A DNA stretch of 60,000 bases from Membranipora membranacea (Eukaryota > Bryozoa > Gymnolaemata > Cheilostomatida > Membraniporidae), in NCBI GenBank assembly GCA_914767715.1, contig OU612065.1, positions 32,614,001-32,674,000 of the forward strand, in the 5' to 3' direction. The notes beneath the pieces were generated by a model. The model did no database searches, was not told the DNA's origin, and saw only the letters and a list, made by a program, of their open reading frames with translations. Shown here in pieces: positions 49,501-60,000 of this stretch (position 1 is the stretch's first letter; each line of letters starts with the position of its first letter). A program made the position numbers and the translations under genes.

Positions 49501-50117
49501 CGCTTGATACTCTGTTTTGAGGTTCGAAATGACGTACGTCCCTATATCTCATATACAATATTAGCTCCCTGTGACGATGCGTTTTCTATCTAGGTGTTTT
49601 GCAAGAAATCGACGAAGATCGATAGGTACGGTCCTGGGGAAATTAGCCAATAATTGGGCATAACTCTTTATTAGCTAAGAAACGCTTGATACTCTGTTTT
49701 GAGGTTCGCAATGACGTACGTCCCTATATCTCATATAAAATATTAGCTCCCTGTGACGATGCGTTTTCTATCTAGGTGTTTTGCAAGAAATCGACAAAAA
49801 TCGATAGGTACGGTCCTGGGCAAATTAACTAATAATTGGGCATAATTCTTTACTAGCTTAGAAACGCTTGAAACTCTGTTTTGAGGTTCGCAATGACGTT
49901 CCTATGTCTCATCTAAAATATTAACCCCCTGTGACGATGCGTTTTCTATCTAGGTATTATGCAAGAAATTGAGAAAAATCGATAGGTACGGTCCTGGGGA
50001 AATTAGACAATAATTTGGCATAATTCTGTACTAGCTTAGAAACGCTTGAAACTCTGTTTTAAGGTTCGCAATGACGTCCCTATATCTCATCTAAAATATG
50101 AGCTCCCTGTGACCATG
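46550..50117 (+). repeat. 3,936-bp higher-order repeat, copy 3 (one monomer lost, cut by gap)
   Basis: Lies 4,471 bp from copy 2 at its start (42337 to 46808) and 4,289 bp from it further on (43621 to 47910). The 182-bp change corresponds to loss of one whole 182-bp monomer near 47690, where the GGTATATTGC monomer passes straight to CATAACTCTTCATTAGC. The copy stops at the N run about 190 bp short of its expected end. Confidence 0.88.
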
Positions 50118-50617
50118 NNNNNNNNNNNNNNNNNNNNNNNNNNNNNNNNNNNNNNNNNNNNNNNNNNNNNNNNNNNNNNNNNNNNNNNNNNNNNNNNNNN
50201 NNNNNNNNNNNNNNNNNNNNNNNNNNNNNNNNNNNNNNNNNNNNNNNNNNNNNNNNNNNNNNNNNNNNNNNNNNNNNNNNNNNNNNNNNNNNNNNNNNNN
50301 NNNNNNNNNNNNNNNNNNNNNNNNNNNNNNNNNNNNNNNNNNNNNNNNNNNNNNNNNNNNNNNNNNNNNNNNNNNNNNNNNNNNNNNNNNNNNNNNNNNN
50401 NNNNNNNNNNNNNNNNNNNNNNNNNNNNNNNNNNNNNNNNNNNNNNNNNNNNNNNNNNNNNNNNNNNNNNNNNNNNNNNNNNNNNNNNNNNNNNNNNNNN
50501 NNNNNNNNNNNNNNNNNNNNNNNNNNNNNNNNNNNNNNNNNNNNNNNNNNNNNNNNNNNNNNNNNNNNNNNNNNNNNNNNNNNNNNNNNNNNNNNNNNNN
50601 NNNNNNNNNNNNNNNNN
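50118..50617. other. Assembly gap of 500 N
   Basis: Exactly 500 undetermined bases, a typical placeholder for a gap of unknown size. Sequence to the left is subfamily B and to the right subfamily A. Both edges stop at the same point of the monomer (GACCATG on the left, CCGTATT on the right). Reading frames that cross this run are artefacts. Confidence 0.98.
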
Positions 50618-53600
50618 CCGTATTCTATGGAGGTGTTTTGCAAGAAATGGACAAAAATCGATAGGTACGGTCCTGGGGAAATTGGCCAATAATTGGGCAG
50701 AATTACTTACCTGCTTAGTAACGCTTGAAACTCTGTTTTGACGTTCGCAATGACGTCCCAATATCTCATATAAAATATTAGCTCCCTGTGACGATCCGTA
50801 TTCTATGGAGGTGTTTTGCAAGAAATGGACAAAAATCGATAGGTACGGTCCTGGGGAAATTGACCAATAATTGGGCAGAATTCCTTACTCGCTTAGAAAC
50901 GCTTGAAACTCTGTTTTGACGTTCGTGATGACATCCCTATATCTCATGTAAAATATTAGCTCCCTGTGATGATGCGTATTCTATCGAAGTGTTTTGCAAG
51001 AAATGGACAAAAATCGTTAGGTACGGTCCTGGGGAACTTGGCCAATAATTGGGCAGAATTCCTTACTCGCTTAGAAACGCTGGAAACTCTGTTTTGACGT
51101 TCGCAATGACGTCCCAATATCTCATATGAAATATTAGCTCCCTGTGACGATGCGTATTCCGTGGAGGTGTTTTGCAAGAAATTGACAAAAATCGATAGGT
51201 ACGGTCCTGGGGAAATTGGCCAATAATTGGGCAGAATTCCTTACTCGCTTAGAAACGCTTGAAACTCTGTTTTGACGTTCGCAATGACGTCCCAATATCT
51301 CATATAAAATATTAGCTCCTTATGACGATGTGTATTCTATGGAGGTGTTTTGCAAGAAATTGACAAAAATCGAAAGGTACGGTCCTGGGGAAATTGGCCA
51401 ATAATTGGGCAGAATTCCTTACTCGCTTAGAAACGCTTGAAACTCTGTTTTGACGTTCGTGATGACGTCCCTATATCTCATATAAAATATTAGCTCCCTG
51501 TGATGATGCGTTTTCTATCGAGGTGTTTTGCAAGAAATTGACAAAAATCGATAGGTACGGTCCTGGGGAAATTGGCCAATAATTGGGCAAAATTCCTTAC
51601 TCGCTTAGTAACGCTTGAAACTCTGTTTTGACGTTCGCAATGACCTCCCAATATCTCATATGAAGTATTAGCTCCCTGTGAAGATGCGTATTCTATGGAG
51701 GTGTTTTGCAAGAAATTGACAAAAATTGATAGGTACGGTCCTGGGGAAATTGGCCAATAATTGGGCAGAATTCCTTACTCGCTTAGAAACGCTTGAAACT
51801 CTGTTTTGACGTTCGTGATGACGTCCCTATATCTCATATAAAATATTAGCTCCCTGTGATGATGCGTTTTCTATCGAGGTGTTTTGCAAGAAATTGACAA
51901 AGATCGATAGGTACGGTCCTGGGGAAATTGGCCAATAATTGGGCAGAATTCCTTTCTCGCTTAGAAACGCTTGAAACTCTGTTTTGACGTTCGCAATGAC
52001 GTCCCAATATCTCATATAAAATATTAGCTCCCTGTGACGATGCGTACTCTATGGAGGTGTTTTGCAAGAAATTGACAAAAATCGATAGGTACGGTCCTGG
52101 GGAAATTGGCCAATAATTGGGCAGAATTCCTTACTCGCTTAGAACCGATTGAAACTCTGTTTTGACATTCGCAATGACGTCCCAATATCTCATATGAAAT
52201 ATTAGCTCCCTGTGACGATGCGTATTCTATGGAGGTGTTTTGCAAGAAATTGACAAAAATCGATAGGTACGGTCCTGGGGAAATTGGCCAATAATTGGGC
52301 AGAATTCCTTACTCGCTTAGAAACGCTTGAAACTCTGTTTTGACGTTCGAAATGACGTCCCAATATCTCATATAAAATATTAGCTCCCTGTGACGATGCG
52401 TATTCTATGGAGGTGTTTTGCAAGAAATGGACAAAAATCGATAGGTACGGTCCTGGGGAAATTGGCCAATAATTGGGCAGAATTCCTTACTCGCTTAGAA
52501 ACGCTTGAAACTCTGTTTTGACGTTCGCAATGACGTCCCAATATCTCATATAAAATATTAGCTCCCTGTGACGATGCGTATTCTATGGAGGTGTTTTGCA
52601 AGAAATTGACAAAAATCGATAGGTACGGTCCTGGGGAAATTGGCCAATAATTTGGCAGAATTCCTTACTCGCTTAGAAACGCTTGAAACTCTTTTTTGAC
52701 GTTCGCAATGACGTCCCAACATCTCGTATGAAATATTAGCTCCCTGTGACGATGCGTATTCTATGGAGGTGTTTTGCAAGAAATTGACAAAAATCGATAG
52801 GTACGGTCCTGGGGAAATTGGCCAATAATTGGGCAGAATTCCTTACTTGCTTAGAAACGCTTGAAACTCTGTTTTGACGTTCGCAATGACGTCCCAATAT
52901 CTCATATGAAAAATTAGCTCCCTGTGACGATGCGTATTCTATCGTGGTGTTTTGCAAGAAATTGACAAAAATCGATAGGTATGGTCCTGGGGAAATTGGC
53001 CAATAATTGGGCAGAATTCCTTACTCGCTTAGAAACGCTTGAAACTCTGTTTTGACGTTCGTGATGACGTCCATATATCTCTTATAAAATATTAGCTCCC
53101 TGTGATGATGCGTATTCTATCGAGGTGTTTTGCAAGAAATTGACAAAAATCGATAGGTACGGACCTGGGGAAATTGGCAAATAATTGGGCAGAATTCCTT
53201 ACTCGCTTAGAAACGCTTGAAACTCTGTTTTGACGTTCGCAATGACGTCCCAATATCTCATATAAAATATTAACTCCCTGTGACGATGCTTATTCTATGG
53301 AGGTGTTTTGCAAGAAATTGACAAAAATCGATAGGTACGGTCCTGGGGAAATTGGCCAATAATTGGGCAGAATTCCTTACTCGCTTAGGAACGCTTGAAA
53401 CTCTGTTTTGACGTTCGTGATGACGTTCCTATATCTCATATAAAATATTAGCTCCCTGTGATGATGCGTATTCTATCGAAGTGTTTTGCAAGAAATTGAC
53501 AAAAATCGATAGGTACGGTCCTGGAAAAAGTCGGCCAATAATTGGGCAGAATTCCTTACTCGCTTAGAAACGCTTGAAACTCTGTTTTGACGTTCGCAAT

Positions 53601-53804
53601 GACGTCCCAATATCTCATATAAAATATTAACTCCCTGTGACGATGCGTATTCTATGGAGGTGTTTTGCAAGAAATTGACAAAAATCGATAGGTACGGTCC
53701 TGGGGAAATTGGCCAATAATTGGGCAGAATTCCTTACTCGCTTAGAAACACTTGAAACTCTGTTTTGACGTTCTTGATGACGTCCCTATATCACTTATAA
53801 AATA

Positions 53805-55584
53805 TTAGCTCCCTGTGATGATGCGTATTCTATCGAGGTGTTTTGCAAGAAATTGACAAAAATCGATAGGTACGGTCCTGGGGAAATTGGCCAATAATTG
53901 GGCAGAATTACTTACTTGCTTAGTAACGCTTGAAACTCTGTTTTGACGTTCGCAATGACGTCCCAATATCTCATATAAAGTATTAGCTCCCTGTGACGAT
54001 CCGTATTCTATGGAGGTGTTTTGCAAGAAATGGACAAAAATCGATAGGTACGGTCCTGGGGAAATTGACCAATAATTGGGCAGAATTCCTTACTCGCTTA
54101 GAAACGCTTGAAACTCTGTTTTGATGTTCGTGATGACGTCCCTATATCTCATATAAAATATTAGCTCCCTGTGATGATGCGTATTCTATCGAAGTGTTTT
54201 GCAAGAAATTGACAAAAATCGTTAGGAACGGTCCTGGAAAAATTGGCCAATAATTGGGCAGAATTCCTCACTCGCTTAGAAACGCTTGAAACTATGTTTT
54301 GACGTTCGTGATAAAGTCCCTATATCTCATATAAAATATTAGCTCCCTGTGATGATGCGTATTCTATCGAGGTGTTTTGCAAGAAATTGACAAAAATCGA
54401 TAGGTACGGTCCTGGGGAAATTGGCCAATAATTGGGCAGAATTCCTTACTCGCTTAGAAACGCTTGAAACTCTGTTTTGACGTTCGCAATGACGTCCCAA
54501 TATCTCATATGAAATATTAGCTCCCTGTGAAGATGCGTATTCTATGGAGGTGTTTTGCAAGAAATTGACAAAAATTGATAGGTGCGGTCCTGGGGAAATT
54601 GGCCAATAATTGGGCAGAATTCCTTACTCGCTTAGAAACGCTTGAAACTCTGTTTTGACGTTCGTGATGACGTCCCTATATCTCATATAAAATATTAGCT
54701 CCCTGTGATGATGCGTTTTCTATGGAGGTGTTTTGCAAGAAATTGACAAAAATCGATAGGTACGGTCCTGGGGAAATTGGCCAATAATTGGGCAGAATTA
54801 CTTACTTGCTTAGTAACGCTTGAAACTCTGTTTTGACGTTCGCAATGACGTCCCAATATCTCATATAAAATATTAGCTCCCTGTGACGATCCGTATTCTA
54901 TGGAGGTGTTTTGCAAGAAATGGACAAAAATCGATAGGTATGGTCCTGGGGAAATTGACCAATAATTGGGCAGAATTCCTTAATCGCTTAGAAACGCTTG
55001 AAACTCTGTTTTGATGTTCGTGATGACGTCCCTATATCTCATATAAAATATTAGCTCCCTGTGATGATGCGTATTCTATCGAAGTGTTTTGCAAGAAATT
55101 GACAAAAATCGTTAGGAACGGTCCTGGAAAAATTGGCCAATAATTGGGCAGAATTCCTTACTCGCTTAGAAACGCTTGAAACTATGTTTTGACGTTCGTG
55201 ATAAAGTCCCTATATCTCATATAAAATATTAGCTCCCTGTGATGATGCGTATTCTATCGAGGTGTTTTGCAAGAAATTGACAAAAATCGATAGGTACGGT
55301 CCTGGGGAAATTGGCCAATAATTGGGCAGAATTCCTTACTCGCTTAGAAACGCTTGAAACTCTGTTTTGACGTTCGCAATGACGTCCCAATATCTCATAT
55401 GAAATATTAGCTCCTTGTGAAGATGCGTATTCTATGGAGGTGTTTTGCAAGAAATTGACAAAAATTGATAGGTACGGTCCTGGGGAAATTGGCCAATAAT
55501 TGGGCAGAATTCCTTACTCGCTTAGAAACGCTTGAAACTCTGTTTTGACGTTCGTGATGACGTCCCTATATCTCATATAAAATA
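53805..55584 (+). repeat. 890-bp five-monomer tandem duplication
   Basis: Marks at an 890-bp offset (5 x 178) include the GATCCGTATT monomer (about 54000 and 54890), AGGAACGGTCCTGGAAAAATT (about 54225 and 55115), GATAAAGTCCC, and GTGAAGATGCG (about 54528 and 55418). Approximate unit boundaries are 53805-54694 and 54695-55584. Confidence 0.85.
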
Positions 55585-56004
55585 TTAGCTCCCTGTGATG
55601 ATGCGTTTTCTATCGAGGTGTTTTGCAAGAAATTGGCAAAGATCGATAGGTACGGTCCTGGGGAAATTGGCCAATAATTGGGCAGAATTCCTTACTCGGT
55701 TAGAAACGCTTGAAACTCTGTTTTGACGTTCGCAATGACGTCCCAATATCTCATATAAAATATTAGCTCCCTGTGACGATGCGTTTTCTATCGAGGTGTT
55801 TTGCAAGAAATTGACAAAAATCGATAGGTACGGTCCTGGGGAAATTGGCCAATAATTGGGCAGAATTCCTTACTCGCTTAGAAACGCTTGAAACTCTGTT
55901 TTGACGTTCGCAATGACGTCCCAATATCTCATATGAAATATTAGCTCCCTGTGAAGATGCGTATTCTATGGAGGTGTTTTGCAAGAAATTGACAAAAATT
56001 GATA

Positions 56005-57540
56005 GGTACGGTCCTGGGGAAATTAGCCAATAATTGGGCATAATTCTTTATTAGCTAAGAAACGCTTGATAATCTGTTTTGAGGTTCGCAATGACGTACG
56101 TCCCTATATCTCGTCTAAAATATTAGCACCCTGTGACGATACGTTTTCCATCTAGGTATATTGCAAGAAATTGACAAAAATCGATAGGTACGGTCCTGGG
56201 GAAATTAGCCAATAATTGGGCATAATTCTTTATTAGCTAAGAAACGCTTGATACTCTGTTTTGAGGTTTGCAATGACTTACGTCCCTATATCTCATCTAA
56301 AATATTAGCTCCCTGTGACGATGCGTTTTCTATCTAGGTGTTTTGCAGGAAATCGACAAAAATCGATAGGTACGGTCCTGGGGAAATTAGCCAATAATTT
56401 GGCATAATTCTTTACTAGCTTAGGAACGCTTGAAACTCTGTTTTGACGTTCGCAATGACGTCCCAATATCTCATATGAAATATTAGCTCCCTGTGACGAT
56501 GCGTATTCTATCGAGGTGTTTTGCAAGATATTGACAAAAGTCGATAGGTAGGGTCCTGGGGAAATTGGCCAATAATTGGGCAGAATTCCTTACTCGCTTA
56601 GAAACGCTTGAAACTCTGTTTTGACGTTCGCAATGACGTCCCAATATCTCATATGAAATATTAGCTCCCTGTGACGATGCGTATTCTATCGAGGTGTTTT
56701 GCAAGAAATTGACAAAAATCGATAGGTACTGTCCTGGGGAAATTGGCCAATAATTGGGCAGAATTCCTTACTCGCTTAGAAACGCTTGAAACTCTGTTTT
56801 GACGTTCGTGATGACGTCCCAATATCTCATATAAAATATTAGCTCCCTGTGATGATGCGTATTCTATCGAGGTGTTCTGCAAGAACTTGACATAAATGGA
56901 TAGGTACGGTCCTGGGGAAATTGGCCAAGAATTGGGCAGAATTCCTAACTCGCTTAGAAACGCTTGAAACTCTGTTTTGACGTTCGTAATGACGTCCCAA
57001 TATCTCATATGAAATATTAGCTCCCTGTGACGATGCGTATTCTATCGAGGTGTTTTGCAAGAAATCGACAAAAATCGATAGGTACGGTCCTGAGGAAATA
57101 AGCCAATAATTTGGCAGAATTCTTTACTAACTAGAAATGCTTGAAAATCTGTTTTGAGGTTCAAAATGACGTCCCTGTATCTCATCTAAAATAATAGCTC
57201 CCTGTGACGATGCGTTTTCTATCTAGATAATTTGCAAGAAATCGACAAAAATCGATAGGTACGGTCCTGGAAAAATTGGCCAATAATTGGGCAGAATTCC
57301 TTACTCGCTTAGAAACGCTTGAAACTATGTTTTAACGTTCGTGATAAAGTCCCAATATCTCATATGAAATATTAGCTCCTTGTGAAGATGCGTATTCTAT
57401 GGAGGTGTTTTGCAAGAAATTGACAAAAATTGATAGGTACGGTCCTGGGGAAATTAGCCAATAATTGGGCATAATTCTTTATTAGCTAAGAAACGCTTGA
57501 TAATCTGTTTTGAGGTTCGCAATGACGTACGTCCCTATAT
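56005..57540 (+). repeat. Zone of B-type and hybrid monomers inside subfamily A
   Basis: Three stretches with B diagnostics (TTAGCCAATAATTGGGCATA, GAGGTTCGC, GTACGTCCC, CTATCTAGG) at about 56018-56430, 57060-57240 and 57445-57540 sit between A monomers. Switches occur inside monomers: near 56436 a B-type CTTAGGAACGC is followed by A-type GACGTTCGC. Some pieces (TTTTGCAGGAAATCG with AATTTGGCATAATTC) match the monomers near 8120, so the donor is the B block or a relative of it. Confidence 0.85.
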
Positions 57541-59173
57541 CTCATATAAAATATTAGCTCCCTGTGATGATGCGTATTCTATCGAAGTGTTTTGCAAGAA
57601 ATTGACAAAAATCGATAGGTACGGTCCTGGAAAAATTGGCCAATAATTGGGCAGAATTCCTTACTCGCTTAGAAACGCTTGAAACTATGTTTTAACGTTC
57701 GTGATAAAGTCCCAATATCTCATATGAAATATTAGCTCCCTGTGACGATGCGTATTCTATCGTGGTGTTTTGCAAGAAATTGACAAAAATCGATAGGTAC
57801 GGTCCTGGGGAAATTGGCCAATAATTGGGCAGAATTCCTTACTCGCTTAGAAACGCTTGAAACTCTGTTTTGACGTTCGTGATGACGTCCCTATATCTCT
57901 TATAAAATATTAGCTCCCTGTGATGATGCGTATTCTATCGAGGTGTTTTGCAAGAAATTGACAAAAATCGATAGGTACGGTCCTGGGGAAAATGGCCAAT
58001 AATTGGGCAAAATTCCTTACTCGCTTAGTAACGCTTGAAACTCTGTTTTGACGTTCGCAATGACCTCCCAATATCTCATATGAAGTATTAGCTCCCTGTG
58101 AAGATGCGTATTCTATGGAGGTGTTTTGCAAGAAATTGACAAAAATTGATAGGTACGGTCCTGGGGAAATTGGCCAATAATTGGGCAGAATTCCTTACTC
58201 GCTTAGAAACGCTTGAAACTCTGTTTTGACGTTCGTGATGACGTCCCTATATCTCATATAAAATATTAGCTCCCTGTGATGATGCGTTTTCTATCGAGGT
58301 GTTTTGCAAGAAATTGACAAAGATCGATAGGTACGGTCCTGGGGAAATTGGCCAATAATTGGGCAGAATTCCTTACTCGCTTAGAAACGCTTGAAACTCT
58401 GTTTTGACGTTCGCAATGACGTCCCAATATCTCATATGAAATATTAACTCCCTGTGACGATGCGTATTCTATGGAGGTGTTTTGCAAGAAATTGACAAAA
58501 ATCGATAGGTACGGTCCTGGGGAAATTGGCCAATAATTGGGCAGAATTCCTTACTCGCTTAGGAACGCTTGAAACTCTGTTTTGACGTTCGTGATGACGT
58601 TCCCATATCTCATATAAAATATTAGCTCCCTGTGATGATGCGTATTCTATCGAAGTGTTTTGCAAGAAATTGACAAAAATCGATAGGTACGGTCCTGGAA
58701 AAATCGGCCAATAATTGGGCAGAATTCCTTACTCGCTTAGAAACGCTTGAAACTCTGTTTTGACGTTCGCAATGACGTCCCAATATCTCATATAAAATAT
58801 TAACTCCCTGTGACGATGCGTATTCTATGGAGGTGTTTTGCAAGAAATTGACAAAAATCGATAGGTACGGTCCTGGGGAAATTGGCCAATAATTGGGCAG
58901 AATTCCTTACTCGCTTAGAAACACTTGAAACTCTGTTTTGACGTTCTTGATGACGTCCCTATATCACTTATAAAATATTAGCTCCCTGTGATGATGCGTA
59001 TTCTATGGAGGTGTTTTGCAAGAAATTGACAAAAATCGATAGGTACGGTCCTGGGGAAATTGGCCAATAATTGGGCAGAATTACTTACCTGCTTAGTAAC
59101 GCTTGAAACTCTGTTTTGACGTTCGCAATGACGTCCCAATATCTCATATAAAATATTAGCTCCCTGTGACGAT

Positions 59174-60000
59174 CCGTATTCTATGGAGGTGTTTTGCAAG
59201 AAATGGACAAAAATCGATAGGTACGGTCCTGGGGAAATTGGCCAATAATTGGGCAGAATTACTTACCTGCTTAGTAACGCTTGAAACTCTGTTTTGACGT
59301 TCGCAATGACGTCCCAATATCTCATATAAAATATTAGCTCCCTGTGACGATCCGTATTCTATGGAGGTGTTTTGCAAGAAATGGACAAAAATCGATAGGT
59401 ACGGTCCTGGGGAAATTGACCAATAATTGGGCAGAATTCCTTACTCGCTTAGAAACGCTTGAAACTCTTTTTTGACGTTCGTGATGACATCCCTATATCT
59501 CATGTAAAATATTAGCTCCCTGTGATGATGCGTATTCTATCGAAGTGTTTTGCAAGAAATGGACAAAAATCGTTAGGTACGGTCCTGGGGAAATTGGCCA
59601 ATAATTGGGCAGAATTCCTTACTCGCTTAGAAACGCTTGAAACTCTGTTTTGACGTTCGCAATGACGTCCCAATATCTCATATGAAATATTAGCTCCCTG
59701 TGACGATGCGTATTCCGTGGAGGTGTTTTGCAAGAAATTGACAAAAATCGATAGGTACGGTCCTGGGGAAATTGGCCAATAATTGGGCAGAATTCCTTAC
59801 TCGCTTAGAAACGCTTGAAACTCTGTTTTGACGTTCGCAATGACGTCCCAATATCTCATGTAAAATATTAGCTCCTTATGACGATGCGTATTCTATGGAG
59901 GTGTTTTGCAAGAAATTGACAAAAATCGAAAGGTACGGTCCTGGGGAAATTGGCCAATAATTGGGCAGAATTCCTTACTCGCTTAGAAACGCTTGAAACT
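59174..60000 (+). repeat. Repeat of the sequence right of the gap (8,556-bp offset)
   Basis: From CCGTATTCTATGG onward this matches 50618-51444 at a constant 8,556 bp with only a few substitutions, for example CTCTTTTTTG versus CTCTGTTTTG near 59467. Related shorter segments match at other offsets (51490 with 57910, 6,420 bp). Confidence 0.88.

Larger units (their letters stand above)
31268..50117 (+). repeat. Satellite array, subfamily B (right block)
   Basis: About 105 monomers of 178 or 182 bp, same strand and phase as the left B block. It resumes exactly where the left block was cut. A smaller set of monomer variants is used repeatedly, including AATCGGCAAATATCG with CCTGGGAAAATTAGCC, GATAAGTACGG with CCTGGGCAAATTAACC, GGTATATTGCAAGAGATTG, and the GCGTTTGCTA monomer (starts 33132, 34561, 35451, 37059 and later). 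From about 38143 onward it is organised as a long higher-order repeat. It is truncated by the N gap in the middle of a monomer. Confidence 0.97.
50618..60000 (+). repeat. Satellite array, subfamily A (right block)
   Basis: About 53 monomers of 178 bp with the A diagnostic sequences (ATTGGCCAAT, GAATTC, GACGTTCGC). The period is very regular; equivalent points at 52024, 52202, 52380, 52558 and 52736 are exactly 178 bp apart. Variants include GATCCGTATT with AAATGGACAAAAATCG, CCTGGAAAAATTGGCC, and GACCTCCCAATATC. B-type monomers are embedded at about 56005-56430, 57060-57240 and 57445-57540. The array runs off the window end. Confidence 0.97.

Noticed and set aside
50046-50821. Long open frames spanning the N run (187-244 codons)
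   Set aside because: They are open only because undetermined bases contain no stops. The flanking parts are ordinary satellite.
52100-52200. CENP-B box in the monomer
   Set aside because: The segment GACGTTCGCAATGACGTCCC contains TTCG, but the required A and CGGG positions of the box do not align.
52024-59733. Recurrent antisense open frames of 62-73 codons (and some of 92-115) in subfamily A monomers, with very similar proteins
   Set aside because: They repeat every 178 bp, a length not divisible by three, so the frame cannot continue through successive monomers. Most begin at TTG rather than ATG when read on the minus strand, and B monomers mostly break them. They follow from the repeat sequence itself and show no sign of selection as coding.
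1-60000. CRISPR-like array
   Set aside because: The repeats are whole 178-bp monomers with no constant short repeat separated by unique spacers, and no cas genes are present. This is a eukaryotic satellite.

Overview
The window is eukaryotic, non-coding, repeat-dominated DNA. About 47 kb of the 60 kb is one head-to-tail satellite with a 178-bp monomer, all in one orientation. A tandem satellite of near-nucleosomal length, with nested higher-order repeats and almost no other sequence, suggests (peri)centromeric or other constitutive heterochromatin of an animal. The AT-rich non-satellite block, rich in hairpins, MITE-like elements and tRNA-derived fragments, is compatible with a marine invertebrate, but nothing here fixes the taxon. 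I find no credible protein-coding gene, rRNA or functional tRNA.

Layout: (1) 1-3795, satellite subfamily A. (2) 3796-18416, subfamily B, which differs from A at several diagnostic positions and contains a 182-bp monomer class made by a 4-bp ACGT duplication. (3) 18417-31267, a 12,851-bp non-satellite block. It sits inside a single B monomer, is flanked by a 2-bp TA duplication, and has imperfect 19-nt terminal inverted repeats, so it reads as one large DNA-transposon-type insertion. (4) 31268-50117, subfamily B resumes at the very next base of the interrupted monomer. It includes three copies of a 3,936-bp (22-monomer) higher-order repeat, the last one shortened by a 182-bp monomer. (5) 50118-50617, exactly 500 Ns. 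(6) 50618-60000, subfamily A again, with an 8,556-bp duplication distance, an 890-bp five-monomer tandem duplication, and a zone of B monomers embedded in A at about 56.0-57.5 kb.

The inserted block carries smaller repeats of its own: a perfect 32-bp-arm hairpin, a fully paired 22-bp stem-loop, a C/G-flanked foldback, a 341-bp element with 27-bp inverted termini enclosing a tRNA-Ser-like sequence, two inverted copies of a decayed ~105-130-bp sequence, and a ~350-bp tandem repeat next to its right end. No transposase is recognisable, so it is probably non-autonomous or decayed.

The array's history can be read directly. The satellite was amplified in blocks by unequal exchange (shared private variants at fixed offsets of 890, 1201, 1793, 2156, 2757, 3936, 4842/5020 and 8556 bp). 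The large element landed in a B monomer after that monomer type existed. The N gap coincides with a subfamily switch and should not be trusted as a true junction.
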